NCBI GenBank assembly: GCA_963714795.1 | Contig: CAVQPS010000010.1 | Location: forward strand, 558,001 to 622,000 | DNA from: DATIXJ01 sp963714795 | GTDB lineage: Bacteria > Bacteroidota > Ignavibacteria > UBA10030 > SZUA-254 | DNA length: 64,000 nucleotides | Direction: 5' to 3' | Shown: positions 1 to 8,491 of the stretch, piece by piece | How positions within the stretch are numbered: position 1 is the stretch's first letter | Layout of the letters: the number at the start of each line of letters is the position of its first letter | Notes under the pieces: model-generated | The model's input: only the letters and a program-made list of their open reading frames with translations | What the model was told of the DNA's origin: nothing | Databases searched by the model: none | Made by a program: the position numbers and the translations under genes

Positions 1-111
1 GGAAGGCTTGGAACTGTAGAGCACGATAATTTGTGCGAAACTGCAGCAGCAAAAAACCAATGTCAATAAAAAAACGAGCTTTATGTTCCGGAACATTACG
101 TTGAAATCCAT
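1..111 (-). CDS. Partial secreted protein (5' end only)
   Basis: Reading the minus strand from ATG at 111 gives 37 codons open to the window edge. A second Met at codon 6 starts a typical signal peptide: a basic stretch (FRNIK), a hydrophobic core (LVFLLTLVF), then CCCSFAQ as a probable cleavage region. It begins 12 bp after the stop of the Wza-like gene, so the two are probably co-transcribed away from the big EPS operon. Only the leader is visible, so the mature function cannot be judged. A partner of Wza, such as another outer-membrane or periplasmic export component, is an inference from position. Confidence 0.6.
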   Translation of the reverse strand, partial: MDFNVMFRNIKLVFLLTLVFCCCSFAQIIVLYSSKPS

Positions 112-123
112 AGTTCAAAAGAA

Positions 124-828
124 TTAATAAAGAATTCTAAAGAAACCAAAAATAAAAATTGCATCACGCATAAAATCGGAGAGTTCATGAATAACATTTT
201 CTTTTTTGGGTACAAATATCGTGTCCCCGGGATGGATAATCGGGACGGCATCAAGATTACCGCTCTCCATATACCACGTAAGGTCGACATCGATGGGCTG
301 ACGTCTCATCCCGCTCCGCAGAATCTTGATGTGACGTAAATCGGATTCTTCCGTCACGCCGCCCGCGGCAGAAAGTATATCGATAAGCGTTGCATCGGTC
401 GTCAAAGGGTAATTTTGCTGTCTCGTCACTTCGCCCAACACGGCAACCTTTTGTGTCAATGTACTCGTCACCGTCACCGTTAATTTTACTTCACCCTGAA
501 TATACACCGAAAGCTTTTTCTTCAGCTGTTGAGTAAATTGATCTTTGGTGAATCCTGCAATATTTATTTCGCCGAGCAAAGGAATTGTGACCATTCCTGT
601 TTCTTTCACCGGTGCCTTCGTATTGAATTCCGGATAACCCCAAACAGAAATTTCGACCGTGTCGGATTGACGGATAACATAACTATCTGCCTGGATCTCT
701 GCCTCGATCGGGCGACTCCCTGAACGGATAATCTGCGTGAGATTATTTTTTGCTATTTCATCGGAAGAAGAACATCCGACAATCAAACCGAGAAGTGTTG
801 CAATTAAAAAAGGAAAAAATTTTTTCAT
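124..828 (-). CDS. Wza-like polysaccharide export lipoprotein
   Basis: A 234-aa outer-membrane polysaccharide export protein (Poly_export plus SLBB). It starts with a lipoprotein signal peptide ending in LIVGC, so Cys19 is the likely lipidated residue. Residues about 45-125 carry the Poly_export pattern (VIRQSDTVEISVWGYPEF, then GMVTIPLLGEI). Residues about 130-180 form an SLBB-like unit (VLGEVTRQQNYPL, ILSAAGG). An in-frame TTG 54 bp upstream would add 18 residues before the signal peptide, so ATG at 828 is preferred. In the family this protein builds the outer-membrane pore that works with a Wzz-like co-polymerase, here encoded divergently at 1371. It is shorter than E. coli Wza, which is usual for single-SLBB members. 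Confidence 0.9.
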   Translation of the reverse strand: MKKFFPFLIATLLGLIVGCSSSDEIAKNNLTQIIRSGSRPIEAEIQADSYVIRQSDTVEISVWGYPEFNTKAPVKETGMVTIPLLGEINIAGFTKDQFTQQLKKKLSVYIQGEVKLTVTVTSTLTQKVAVLGEVTRQQNYPLTTDATLIDILSAAGGVTEESDLRHIKILRSGMRRQPIDVDLTWYMESGNLDAVPIIHPGDTIFVPKKENVIHELSDFMRDAIFIFGFFRILY

Positions 829-1125
829 GATAGTGATGATGCCAAAAATTAATGAAAAGACCTTGGAAGAAATGAAAAACAAGACAACTCAATATCTCCA
901 AAGATCAATATTTTTATTATAATAATATTGAGAATTTAGATAAAATATCGTAAGTAGTTGTGACAAGTATCATGCCAATGAACTAATATATTCTTGATGA
1001 AAATACCTTTTAATCTTGACTGAAAAATGAATTTCTGTCTCTGTTTGCAGAGGCACTATTTTATAATAATATGGCCATGCTAGTAAGACTTGAGTAAAAA
1101 AAACTCTCTTTAAAACACGCTTTAT

Positions 1126-1155
1126 CGAGAAAGTGTGTAAAATTTACACATCTCG
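1126..1155. promoter_or_regulatory. Long interrupted palindrome, candidate operator
   Basis: The core TGTGTAAAATTTACACA (1134-1150) is an 8+1+8 inverted repeat, perfect except for the central base. It is flanked by CGAGA (1126-1130) and TCTCG (1151-1155), which extend the symmetry with a 3-base offset on the left. A symmetric AT-centred site of this size in a divergent promoter region suggests a dimeric repressor or activator site. No regulator gene lies beside it, and a role as a transcript hairpin cannot be excluded. Confidence 0.4.
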
Positions 1156-1301
1156 AATCATTAAAATTCTGTTTGTGTGAAAATATTATACATATGAATT
1201 TCGGGAAATTGGAACATCATTTTATTAATAACTTTTGAGGCTTTTTTAAAGTTTATGACTAATTCGTGTAATTCCGTAACACGTGAGTTATGGCACATAA
1301 A

Positions 1302-1330
1302 TTGTCATATTAGTTTATTAATCTTAAATA
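1302..1330 (+). promoter_or_regulatory. Possible sigma70-like promoter for the EPS operon
   Basis: TTGTCA (1302-1307) is followed after 17 bp by TAAATA (1325-1330), about 40 bp before the GTG start at 1371. The -35 match is good and the -10 match is poor. Bacteroidota-type promoters have a different consensus, so this is only a candidate. Confidence 0.25.
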
Positions 1331-1370
1331 CAATTCAAGAACGTCAATCTTTTTAAAAAGGGGTAAACCT

Positions 1371-2720
1371 GTGCTTTCGGCTCAATTTACAATGAGAGAG
1401 TTTATTTTCATGTTCCGGCGTAGGAAAAAAATGTTATTGATTCCGATGATCGTGATTACCGTATTATGCGGTTCTGGTTCATTTCTACTCCTCAGTAAAT
1501 ACGAGTCATCGACGACAATATTAGTCCAGCATGATGAAAGCCTGAATCCGCTCATATCTTATGAAGAAGCAATGACGATGGCTTCGGAAGACCGGCTACG
1601 GACCTTTAATGAAATTATTTATAGTCGAACCACCATACAGAAACTGATCGACAGTCTCGGAATCGGTGCAACAGCAAAGACCGAGGACCAGCGACAGTTG
1701 CTGGTTGATGCTGTTTCTCATAACATTACCGTCGAAAGAATGGGAGGAGATTCATTCCGGATCACCTATCTCGACACCGATCCTGTCCGCGCTCAACGTG
1801 CGGCGGCATTGTTAACCGATCTTTTTATCAACACGGTTGTCAGTGTTGAAGGCCAACGTAATGAACTCGCGGCCCAATTTTATGAAAAAAAACTGCAGGA
1901 TATCAGGCAAAAATTTGAAGATAGCCAAAAGGAAGTCCTCTCATTACTCGGGCAGCACTTCAACGCGATGCCGACGGAAAGCCGGATGGCCTACACGCAG
2001 GTAGAAAATATCGATAGACAAATCCATGATCTTGATTTAAAAATTAAAAATAATCAGCAGCAACTTGACATATTAAAAACTTTTCCCAGCGCAATACATA
2101 CCGATGAAGGCAAACAGGCATTATTCGATCTTCAAAGGCAAGAGATTCCGTTTGCAACAGATTTACGGGCGCTTCTTACAAAATATGACGAATACTTACG
2201 GCGATTTACCCCTGAGTATCCTGAAGTACAAAAACTCGAGCAACAAATTGTCGACCATCTGACGCGGATGCAAAAAGCCCTCGAACAGGAAATCGATAAC
2301 GAACAACCGCAGCTTTTAGATCTCGAACAACACCGCGCGGACCTTGTCAACAATATTAAACAATCGTCCATTTCCGAAAAAGTCGACGAAGATAAAGAAT
2401 CCGATTACGATATCTACAGAAAGCTCTACGATGAAATGAAAGTGAAATTAGAGCAAGCAAGAACAGCGGTAGACCTGGGTAATAAAGGAGCTGCTCAGTT
2501 TATTATTTTGGATCCGCCGCTTATCCCGTCACATCCCTCAAAACCGAATCGTTTAATGATTATTCTGGGCGGACTTGGGTTGGGAATTTTTATCGGATTT
2601 CTTTCGGTTGTGATTAAAGAAATGTTTGACACCACGGTCCGGGTATCCCGTGATATTGAAGTATATCAAAAGCCGGTGATTGCTTTTATCACCGACGGCA
2701 ATGAAAAACAATTGCGTTAA
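1371..2720 (+). CDS. Wzz/GumC-type polysaccharide chain-length regulator
   Basis: A 449-aa inner-membrane polysaccharide co-polymerase. The start is GTG with a purine-rich Shine-Dalgarno (AAAAAGGGG) about 8 bp upstream; a later ATG at 1392 is the alternative. A first membrane helix lies at about residues 20-40. A long, largely helical periplasmic region follows (about 45-385), with coiled-coil-like Gln/Glu/Lys-rich stretches. The family's proline-rich signature (PLIPSHPSKPNR) comes next, then the second helix (MIILGGLGLGIFIGFLSVV). The usual C-terminal tyrosine-kinase domain is absent; it is encoded separately at 2769, as in CapA/CapB pairs. In the family it sets polymer length and links the polymerase to the Wza pore. 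Confidence 0.9.
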   Translation: MLSAQFTMREFIFMFRRRKKMLLIPMIVITVLCGSGSFLLLSKYESSTTILVQHDESLNPLISYEEAMTMASEDRLRTFNEIIYSRTTIQKLIDSLGIGATAKTEDQRQLLVDAVSHNITVERMGGDSFRITYLDTDPVRAQRAAALLTDLFINTVVSVEGQRNELAAQFYEKKLQDIRQKFEDSQKEVLSLLGQHFNAMPTESRMAYTQVENIDRQIHDLDLKIKNNQQQLDILKTFPSAIHTDEGKQALFDLQRQEIPFATDLRALLTKYDEYLRRFTPEYPEVQKLEQQIVDHLTRMQKALEQEIDNEQPQLLDLEQHRADLVNNIKQSSISEKVDEDKESDYDIYRKLYDEMKVKLEQARTAVDLGNKGAAQFIILDPPLIPSHPSKPNRLMIILGGLGLGIFIGFLSVVIKEMFDTTVRVSRDIEVYQKPVIAFITDGNEKQLR

Positions 2721-2768
2721 TTCTGTTCCTATGTATTCGCAGGCAATCAAAAACAATCATCATGGTCC

Positions 2769-3575
2769 ATGCAAAACGAAAATGTCTTAACTATGAACAC
2801 AAACGATTCAGATCTTAACGAAAAATTTAGCCAGGAGCAGAGCGACAATAAACTCGTTCGACTCATCAAATCCATCGTGATCAATGACGAACCGGGGAAA
2901 TACGTCGACGAATCAATAGTTCAGTTTAAATATTACAACGCTTTCAATTATTCGTTCCTTTCCAAGGAACATGAGAATATCCATCTCGCCTTCGGCATAA
3001 CGGGTCCGAGAGACGGCGTGGGAAAAACACTCGTCGCCTGTAATCTTGCTGTCTCTTTGGCACTCGGATCTCAAAAAGAAACCATATTGGTCGATCTGAA
3101 TATTTCTCACCCGCAGCTCCATGAAATTTTCGGTGTTCCTCAATCACCCGGCCTGGCGGAAGCTTTTTTTAACGGTCAAATCCATGTATCGCGAACCGCT
3201 ATTGAAAATCTTTCGGTGTTACCCGTCGGAAACTTCATGCCGTTTAAGGAAGAAAAAGAAGTGCCGTTCGGCATTTCCGACGGCCAACTCATTCAACCCG
3301 TTTTTAAGCCCAGCCTCGGATTGAACCAGCTCTCCGCTTTTCGGGATGTGATTTATTCTCTGGAACAGGAATTCGATATTGTTATCGTCGACATGCCGTC
3401 GATCAATAATGAAAGCGTTCCCGTCCTCTTTGCAAAACAACTGAACGGCGTCATTGTGGTTGTCGATAGCGGCAAAACACGACGCGAAGAACTGGACACC
3501 ATGTTTCGCCAGATGAACGAGCGGCAGGTACTCGGTTTCGTTCTTAACCGTTTTGATGAACGTCTGTCATCATAG
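2769..3575 (+). CDS. CapB/CpsD-family tyrosine-kinase-like ATPase
   Basis: A 268-aa cytoplasmic P-loop ATPase of the bacterial tyrosine (BY) kinase/MinD fold. Walker A is GPRDGVGKT (79-87), Walker A' is ILVDL with Asp109, and Walker B is IVIVDMP with Asp208. It follows the Wzz-like gene by 48 bp, so it probably replaces the cytoplasmic kinase domain that protein lacks. The C-terminus (QVLGFVLNRFDERLSS) has no tyrosine cluster. Cycling by autophosphorylation on a Tyr tail, the usual BY-kinase mechanism, is therefore unlikely, and it may act as an ATPase or oligomerisation switch instead. The first 50 residues are polar and not conserved. Confidence 0.85.
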   Translation: MQNENVLTMNTNDSDLNEKFSQEQSDNKLVRLIKSIVINDEPGKYVDESIVQFKYYNAFNYSFLSKEHENIHLAFGITGPRDGVGKTLVACNLAVSLALGSQKETILVDLNISHPQLHEIFGVPQSPGLAEAFFNGQIHVSRTAIENLSVLPVGNFMPFKEEKEVPFGISDGQLIQPVFKPSLGLNQLSAFRDVIYSLEQEFDIVIVDMPSINNESVPVLFAKQLNGVIVVVDSGKTRREELDTMFRQMNERQVLGFVLNRFDERLSS

Positions 3576-3584
3576 GAATCAGCA

Positions 3585-3749
3585 ATGGCAGTCGCAGGCA
3601 CCATAGGATTATTGATGATTGTCATTCTCATCGGGAAAAATTTCAAAAAAATTCCCCCGGTGGCTTATATTATTATTGCAATCATTGCCGTCATACAAGT
3701 CGGGATCGTACTGTATGTTATGTATACGATGCAGATTCCGACAGAATAA
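3585..3749 (+). CDS. 54-aa two-helix membrane protein in the EPS operon
   Basis: An ATG at 3585 with AGGAA about 7 bp upstream opens a 54-codon frame ending at TAA 3749. Its sequence runs MAVAGTIGLLMIVILIGKN, then a short FKKIPP turn, then a second hydrophobic stretch (AYIIIAIIAVIQVGIVLYVM). This is a clear two-transmembrane hairpin with a basic loop. It fills the gap between the CapB-like ATPase and the polymerase/ligase, with 9-bp and about 14-bp spacers, and no other frame explains the space. Function unknown; a small subunit of the polymerisation complex is a guess from position. Confidence 0.65.
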   Translation: MAVAGTIGLLMIVILIGKNFKKIPPVAYIIIAIIAVIQVGIVLYVMYTMQIPTE

Positions 3750-3763
3750 GCCTTTTGGCAATC

Positions 3764-5323
3764 ATGGATACACGATTTCAACATACCGTTCTTTCGAATT
3801 CGGACGAATCAATCTCGTACTCAAAAAAACGGGATAATAACTTCCGAACCATCGTTTTCATCATTATCATCTCTTCGATTCTCGCCCTCATCCTGTTGGC
3901 ATCCGACGGCAGCTTATTCGGGCCGGTTGCTTTTATCGGCTTGCTCCTGATGATTGCTATTTCCTTTTACCGATTAGATTGGGGATTTTTCTTGTTTATC
4001 GGCATGGTGATGGCTTTTGATCAATTCCCGCCCCGCGGATATGAAACCTCGATCATCGGTCTTGAATATTTTGAGAATTTGAAATCTCTCAGCTTCCTTT
4101 CCACGGTTGATTTTGCCGCGATCAACCCGCTGGAAATTCATTTAGGACTTCTTTTCACCGTTTGGTTCCTGCTGATCGCAATGGGTCGACGGGTCAAACT
4201 CCAGCACGTTCCGTTGTGGCCAGTCGCGTTGTTGTTTTTCGGCTGGTTGATTTTTTCAGCCGGATACGGGATGGCAACGGGGGGAGATTTCCTTCCGGCA
4301 CTCTGGGAACTTCGGGCGCTTTGTTATTTCGGCATCATGTATTTTTTTGTTCCGCAAATCATTCAGACGCGGGAGCAAATAAACACGCTTATTTGGATTC
4401 TCATCGGAACGATTTCGTTTAAAGTTTTTCAAGGTCTGATAAGAATTATCAGATTAGGATTTCATTTCGGTGACCGGACGGAATTAACCAATCATGAAGA
4501 CCCTCTTTTTCTTGTTTCCCTCTATATTTTAGTATTTGGTTTTATGTTGTTTGGCGCTGCAACAAAACAGCGCAAGGTCATTCTTTGGATGTTGGTCCCC
4601 TCTTTTATCGTTTTTATTCTTGCACAACGCCGTGCCACCTACATTGCCCTGGGCGCCGGAATCATAGCTTTCATGTTGCTCATTTCCAACAAACAACGCA
4701 ACAAAATGTTCAAAGTCATTATCCCTTGTTTGATCGCATTCATTATATATCTTGTCATGTTTTGGAGCAGCGATAGTACACTTGCACTTCCTGCACAACT
4801 TGTCAAGTCTTCTTTTTCCAATGATAAAGAAACTGCCGGCGAACGATATTACTCAAATCTCTACCGGGAATTCGAGAATTACAATCTTTCACAAACAATC
4901 AAGCGATCGCCGTTCATCGGGATCGGCTTCGGGAAAAAATATGATCAGCCGATTATTCTTCCTGCGATTCCTTTTTCGCTCCGCGATTATATCCCGCACA
5001 ACGAAATTTTTTGGCTGCTCGTAAAAACAGGGGCACTGGGGTTTTTCTTTTTCTGGTTGTTTTTAGATGTCTACGTTCTTCACGCTGCACATACTTTTTC
5101 GAAAATAAAAGACCCCTATCTCAAATCCATTTGTGCAATAGCGATCATTGCCATTTTGGGACAAATCATCGTTTCGTTTGTCGATCTCCAGCTGACATTT
5201 TATCGCAATATGATTTTTCTTGGATTGTGCATGGGGTTGCTTCCGGCACTGAGATCGCTCGATGCAAAAGGAGATGATATTATTTCGGAAGCCATCCAAA
5301 AACCACAACTGCCATTTTCATAG
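3764..5323 (+). CDS. O-antigen ligase / Wzy-like polymerase
   Basis: A 519-aa polytopic membrane protein of the O-antigen ligase/polymerase (Wzy_C) superfamily, with about ten or more hydrophobic helices. A large periplasmic loop lies near residues 340-410, where the family pattern appears (RSPFIGIGFGKK, then YIPHNEIFWLLVKTGALG). The conserved His-Asn and the small-residue turn match the family's H-N...G..G element. ATG 3764 is preferred over an in-frame TTG at 3755. The family joins or transfers undecaprenyl-linked saccharide units at the periplasmic face. In an EPS operon with Wzz and Wza but no LPS core genes, polymerase is the likelier role. Confidence 0.8.
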   Translation: MDTRFQHTVLSNSDESISYSKKRDNNFRTIVFIIIISSILALILLASDGSLFGPVAFIGLLLMIAISFYRLDWGFFLFIGMVMAFDQFPPRGYETSIIGLEYFENLKSLSFLSTVDFAAINPLEIHLGLLFTVWFLLIAMGRRVKLQHVPLWPVALLFFGWLIFSAGYGMATGGDFLPALWELRALCYFGIMYFFVPQIIQTREQINTLIWILIGTISFKVFQGLIRIIRLGFHFGDRTELTNHEDPLFLVSLYILVFGFMLFGAATKQRKVILWMLVPSFIVFILAQRRATYIALGAGIIAFMLLISNKQRNKMFKVIIPCLIAFIIYLVMFWSSDSTLALPAQLVKSSFSNDKETAGERYYSNLYREFENYNLSQTIKRSPFIGIGFGKKYDQPIILPAIPFSLRDYIPHNEIFWLLVKTGALGFFFFWLFLDVYVLHAAHTFSKIKDPYLKSICAIAIIAILGQIIVSFVDLQLTFYRNMIFLGLCMGLLPALRSLDAKGDDIISEAIQKPQLPFS

Positions 5324-5351
5324 TTCACAATTTTTCAGGATACGAAGTGCG

Positions 5352-6161
5352 ATGAAAATTAAAAATATTTTAAAACAGCGGCTGCCGAAACCGATTGTCC
5401 AGGCAATAAAAAAAGTGCGGTACACAAAAAAAATCCGTGCGTTGACTGACCAAAGTAATAATGATTTTCGCGGAATCGGCCATTTAATCGACAAGGGGGA
5501 TATTGTTGTCGATATCGGGGCAAACATGGGGTTTTATACAAAATTCTTAGCGGAAAAGGTTGGACAACAAGGGGCAGTGTACAGCATTGAACCGATTCCC
5601 GACAGTTTCCAGATACTCTCTCATGTCAAGAGTAAACTCAATCTTATCAATGTCAGCCTGTTGAATTATGCAATTTCTGACGCAAATGAAACGGTGACAA
5701 TGGAAATTCCGATCCAAACTTCGGGTGAAGAAAATTTATACGAAGCAAAAATTACGGAATCATCAACCGACGCGACACACGTTCGAACGGTGACAGTCGA
5801 AACACGAACCATAGATTCTCTTTTTCTCCAACCCGGGAAAAAAGTTTCGTTTGTCAAATGTGATGTTGAAGGACATGAACTTCGTTGTCTCAAGGGTGCT
5901 GTTTCATTTATCAAACAATGCAATCCGGCATGGCTCATAGAAATATGGGGAGACCTTGACGACACCCAATCGGCAGGATTGACTACCGTGAATTTTCTTA
6001 AACAATTCGGATACGAGTTGTATGTTTTTGATGGAACACAGTTCCGGCCCAAAAATCCGGGCGAAAAAGACATCAACTATTTTTTCCTTGCGGAATCCCA
6101 TGTCCAGCGGCTTCGTAATCAAAAATTATTGCACGTGAAAAATGTCAACCATGCAAATTGA
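5352..6161 (+). CDS. FkbM-family SAM-dependent methyltransferase
   Basis: A 269-aa cytoplasmic methyltransferase. The SAM-binding motif I is VVDIGANMGFYT and motif II is SIEPIPD, both typical of the FkbM family, followed by VKCDVEGHE and WLIEIWGD. In EPS loci FkbM enzymes O-methylate sugars. The start is ATG 5352; an upstream in-frame start would overlap the previous gene by about 60 bp and add residues outside the family. The gene runs 20 bp into the long reading of the downstream wecG-like gene. Confidence 0.85.
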   Translation: MKIKNILKQRLPKPIVQAIKKVRYTKKIRALTDQSNNDFRGIGHLIDKGDIVVDIGANMGFYTKFLAEKVGQQGAVYSIEPIPDSFQILSHVKSKLNLINVSLLNYAISDANETVTMEIPIQTSGEENLYEAKITESSTDATHVRTVTVETRTIDSLFLQPGKKVSFVKCDVEGHELRCLKGAVSFIKQCNPAWLIEIWGDLDDTQSAGLTTVNFLKQFGYELYVFDGTQFRPKNPGEKDINYFFLAESHVQRLRNQKLLHVKNVNHAN

Positions 6162-6997
6162 AACGAATGTTTCCTCATTGTGCATTGAATCCATACAATT
6201 GCCGATATATTCCGACAATGGGTCAAGACAGGTTATGAAAACACTAAAACGGACTACAGTTACAATTCTGGGTGTGCAAATCGATAAGATAACCATTGAG
6301 AATACGGTTGCATCCGTTGAGGAAATGATTGAGAGTTCTCATCAACACCTCATTATTCCGGTAAACCCGGAAATGATTATGGCAGCTCAGACGAATTTCG
6401 AATTTCGACAAATAATCAATAATGCATCGCTCGTACTTCCGGACGGCATCGGTGTTATTCTGGCATCAAGAATGTTTAACGAGTTGATACCCTCGCGAAT
6501 TCCCGGCGTTGATATGGTTGAACACCTTGCCTCTCTTGCCCAACAACGAGGGTTTAAGATTTTTCTTCTTGGTGCCGCCGAGGGGATAGCCGCACTTGCT
6601 GCTCGCAGGTTACAGGAACAATATCCGGGATTAATCATCGCGGGAACATATGCAGGATCTCCGCGTCCCGAAGACGAACAGGACATTTGCCGAAGGATCA
6701 ACGAGGTTCAACCGCATATTCTTTTCGTGGCATATGGTGCACCGAAACAAGAACTTTGGGTTGCACGAAATATTCACAAACTTCATATCCCCGTAGCCAT
6801 GTGCGTCGGCGGAACATTTGATTTTATCGCCGGAAAAGTCACACGGGCCCCGCGTTGGGTACAGACAATCAGGCTTCGAATGGCTTTATCGACTCACGAA
6901 AGAGCCTAGTCGCTGGCGCCGGATGCTTGCATTACCGCGATTTGCCATGGCGGTACTTATGAACATTTTTTCTTCCGGAACATTGCATGAATATTGA
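6142..6997 (+). CDS. WecG/TagA/CpsF glycosyltransferase, frameshifted near its 3' end
   Basis: A GT26-family enzyme that adds N-acetylmannosaminuronate, N-acetylmannosamine or a similar sugar to a lipid carrier. Family motifs are clear: VNPEMIM, LPDGIGV, RIPGVDM, FLLGAAEG and FVAYGAPKQELW, then GGTFDFIAGKVTRAPRW. At about 6871 the frame breaks and the uninterrupted frame stops at 6909. Shifting by one base restores the missing family tail (GFEWLYRLTKEPSRWRRM) and carries it on to a TGA at 6995-6997, overlapping the next ATG. An extra A in ACAATCAGG explains it. Either the tail is lost or the base is a sequencing error. Start: 6142 or ATG 6235; the family usually begins near 6235. Confidence 0.8.
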
Positions 6998-8491
6998 AAT
7001 TGCACAATCCGTAGCAAAAAATACTGCGCTACAAATGATGCAGCAAATCATCACATGGGCTTCAAGTTTCGCCTTCATGATGTTCCTTCCCCGTAATCTC
7101 GGTCCGGTAAATTTCGGTCGGCTTTACCTTGCGACATCCATTGCCGCAATTTTCTTTATGTTGGTCGATTTTGACGGGCGTATCGGTATTGCAAAACGTA
7201 TCGCTCGTTCCCCCGAAAACGATGGGCAAACCATGGTCAACGCCTCAGGTTTTCGGGTATTATTTTGGGTCATTGCGTTTACCGGAATGATGACCTTCGC
7301 CTGATTGCGGATTATCCCCCGATCGTAAAGATTACTGATGCTCATTTTTGGCATCGAAATGCTGTGGCTGGGACTTCGATCAATTCTCTGGGGACTTTTC
7401 CTCGGACACGAAATAGTGAATTATTCCACTATCGGTAATATCGCCGAACGAGTGTTTCATTTCCGTAGTCGTATCTGTGCATTGTTACTCGGCATACACG
7501 TCATCGGCATAGCAATCATTTTTGTTCTCGGGAACGTTATGAATTTTTTACTCTGCGCACGATATGCACGCGCGATTTATTTCCAAAATACGGTCCAAAA
7601 TTGATTGGACTGAAACAAAGTCGATGATCCGCGAAGGGATTCCCTATCTTCTCTGGACAATTTTCGGGATCGTATACTACCGTATCGACAGTGTCATGCT
7701 TTCTTTTCTCACCCCCGAAGCCGTCGTGGGATGGTATGGGGCATCATATAAATTTTTTGATGTCCTGGCGTTCCTACCCGGAATTTATTCACTTTCGATT
7801 CTTCCCGTTTTATCGAAAATGTGGGGAAAAGAAGACGCACATGCTCGCGCGGACAACACAAAAAAGTCTCCAATTTATTATGATTGCAGGAATCCCCATC
7901 AGCATTTTGATATTTCACCTTGGCGAACAAATCATAAAATTCTTTTTCGGATTGCATGACTATACACCATCGATTATCAATTTGCAAATATTTGCCGTCG
8001 GATTACTCCTCGTGTACATCGATATGGTATTAGGAACCGCCCTCTTTGCTTGTGATAAACAACGTCATTGGGCCGCAGTAGCATTCTTTGCCGTCATCGT
8101 CAACATTTCGTTAAATTTATTGATGATCCCGTATACACAAATCCACTTCGGCAACGGTGGAATCGGTGCATCAGTTGCAACAATCATTACAGAATTCTTT
8201 GTCATGTTTTCTGCTTTAGTTATCATGCCCAAATGGGTTCTCGATGGATCCAACACTCTGGTATCGTTGAAAGCAATCGGATCGGGCGTTTTGATGATGA
8301 TCGGAGTGTGGTTTATGCACGAACTTTCGGTTGTCTGGTATATTCAAATTGTCATTGCTCTTGGAATTTATGGAACTTCCTTATTGTTATTGAAAACGTT
8401 TACTTCACGGGAATTGGATTTTATGAAAAACTTTTTGTCGATACGAAACCTCCGCAGTACATTTACATTGAAGAAGGAAACGAACGTATGA
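6987..8491 (+). pseudogene. Wzx/MATE-like polysaccharide flippase, broken by four frameshifts
   Basis: The intended product is a membrane protein of about 500 aa in the Wzx/MATE polysaccharide flippase superfamily. It is broken into pieces at 6987-7304, 7338-7604, about 7590-7860 and about 7860-8491. Piecing the frames together gives a continuous chain of helices: SSFAFMMFLPRNLGPVNFG, LGLRSILWGLFLGHE, EGIPYLLWTIFGIVYYRIDS, then YDMVLGTALFACDKQR-like motifs. The shifts lie near 7299 (-1), 7334 (+1), 7600 and 7860, the last two at A-runs. Four shifts in under 900 bp would abolish function, yet the protein sequence in each piece looks well conserved. That fits local sequence error or very recent decay. 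The gene ends in an ATGA overlap with the next glycosyltransferase. Confidence 0.8.

Larger units (their letters stand above)
829..1370. promoter_or_regulatory. Divergent AT-rich control region of the EPS locus
   Basis: This is a 542-bp gap between the leftward Wza-like gene and the rightward Wzz-like gene. I see no convincing coding sequence in it. It is much more AT-rich than the flanking genes and holds a 30-bp interrupted palindrome (1126-1155). It is the only large gap before the operon that runs to about 20.4 kb, so it very likely contains both promoters and their control sites. Confidence 0.6.

Noticed and set aside
8068..8487. An open frame in phase with the GT4 gene, starting far upstream of it
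   Set aside because: It runs through the flippase gene in another frame, has no protein-like pattern, and the conserved glycosyltransferase starts exactly at ATG 8488 with an ATGA overlap.
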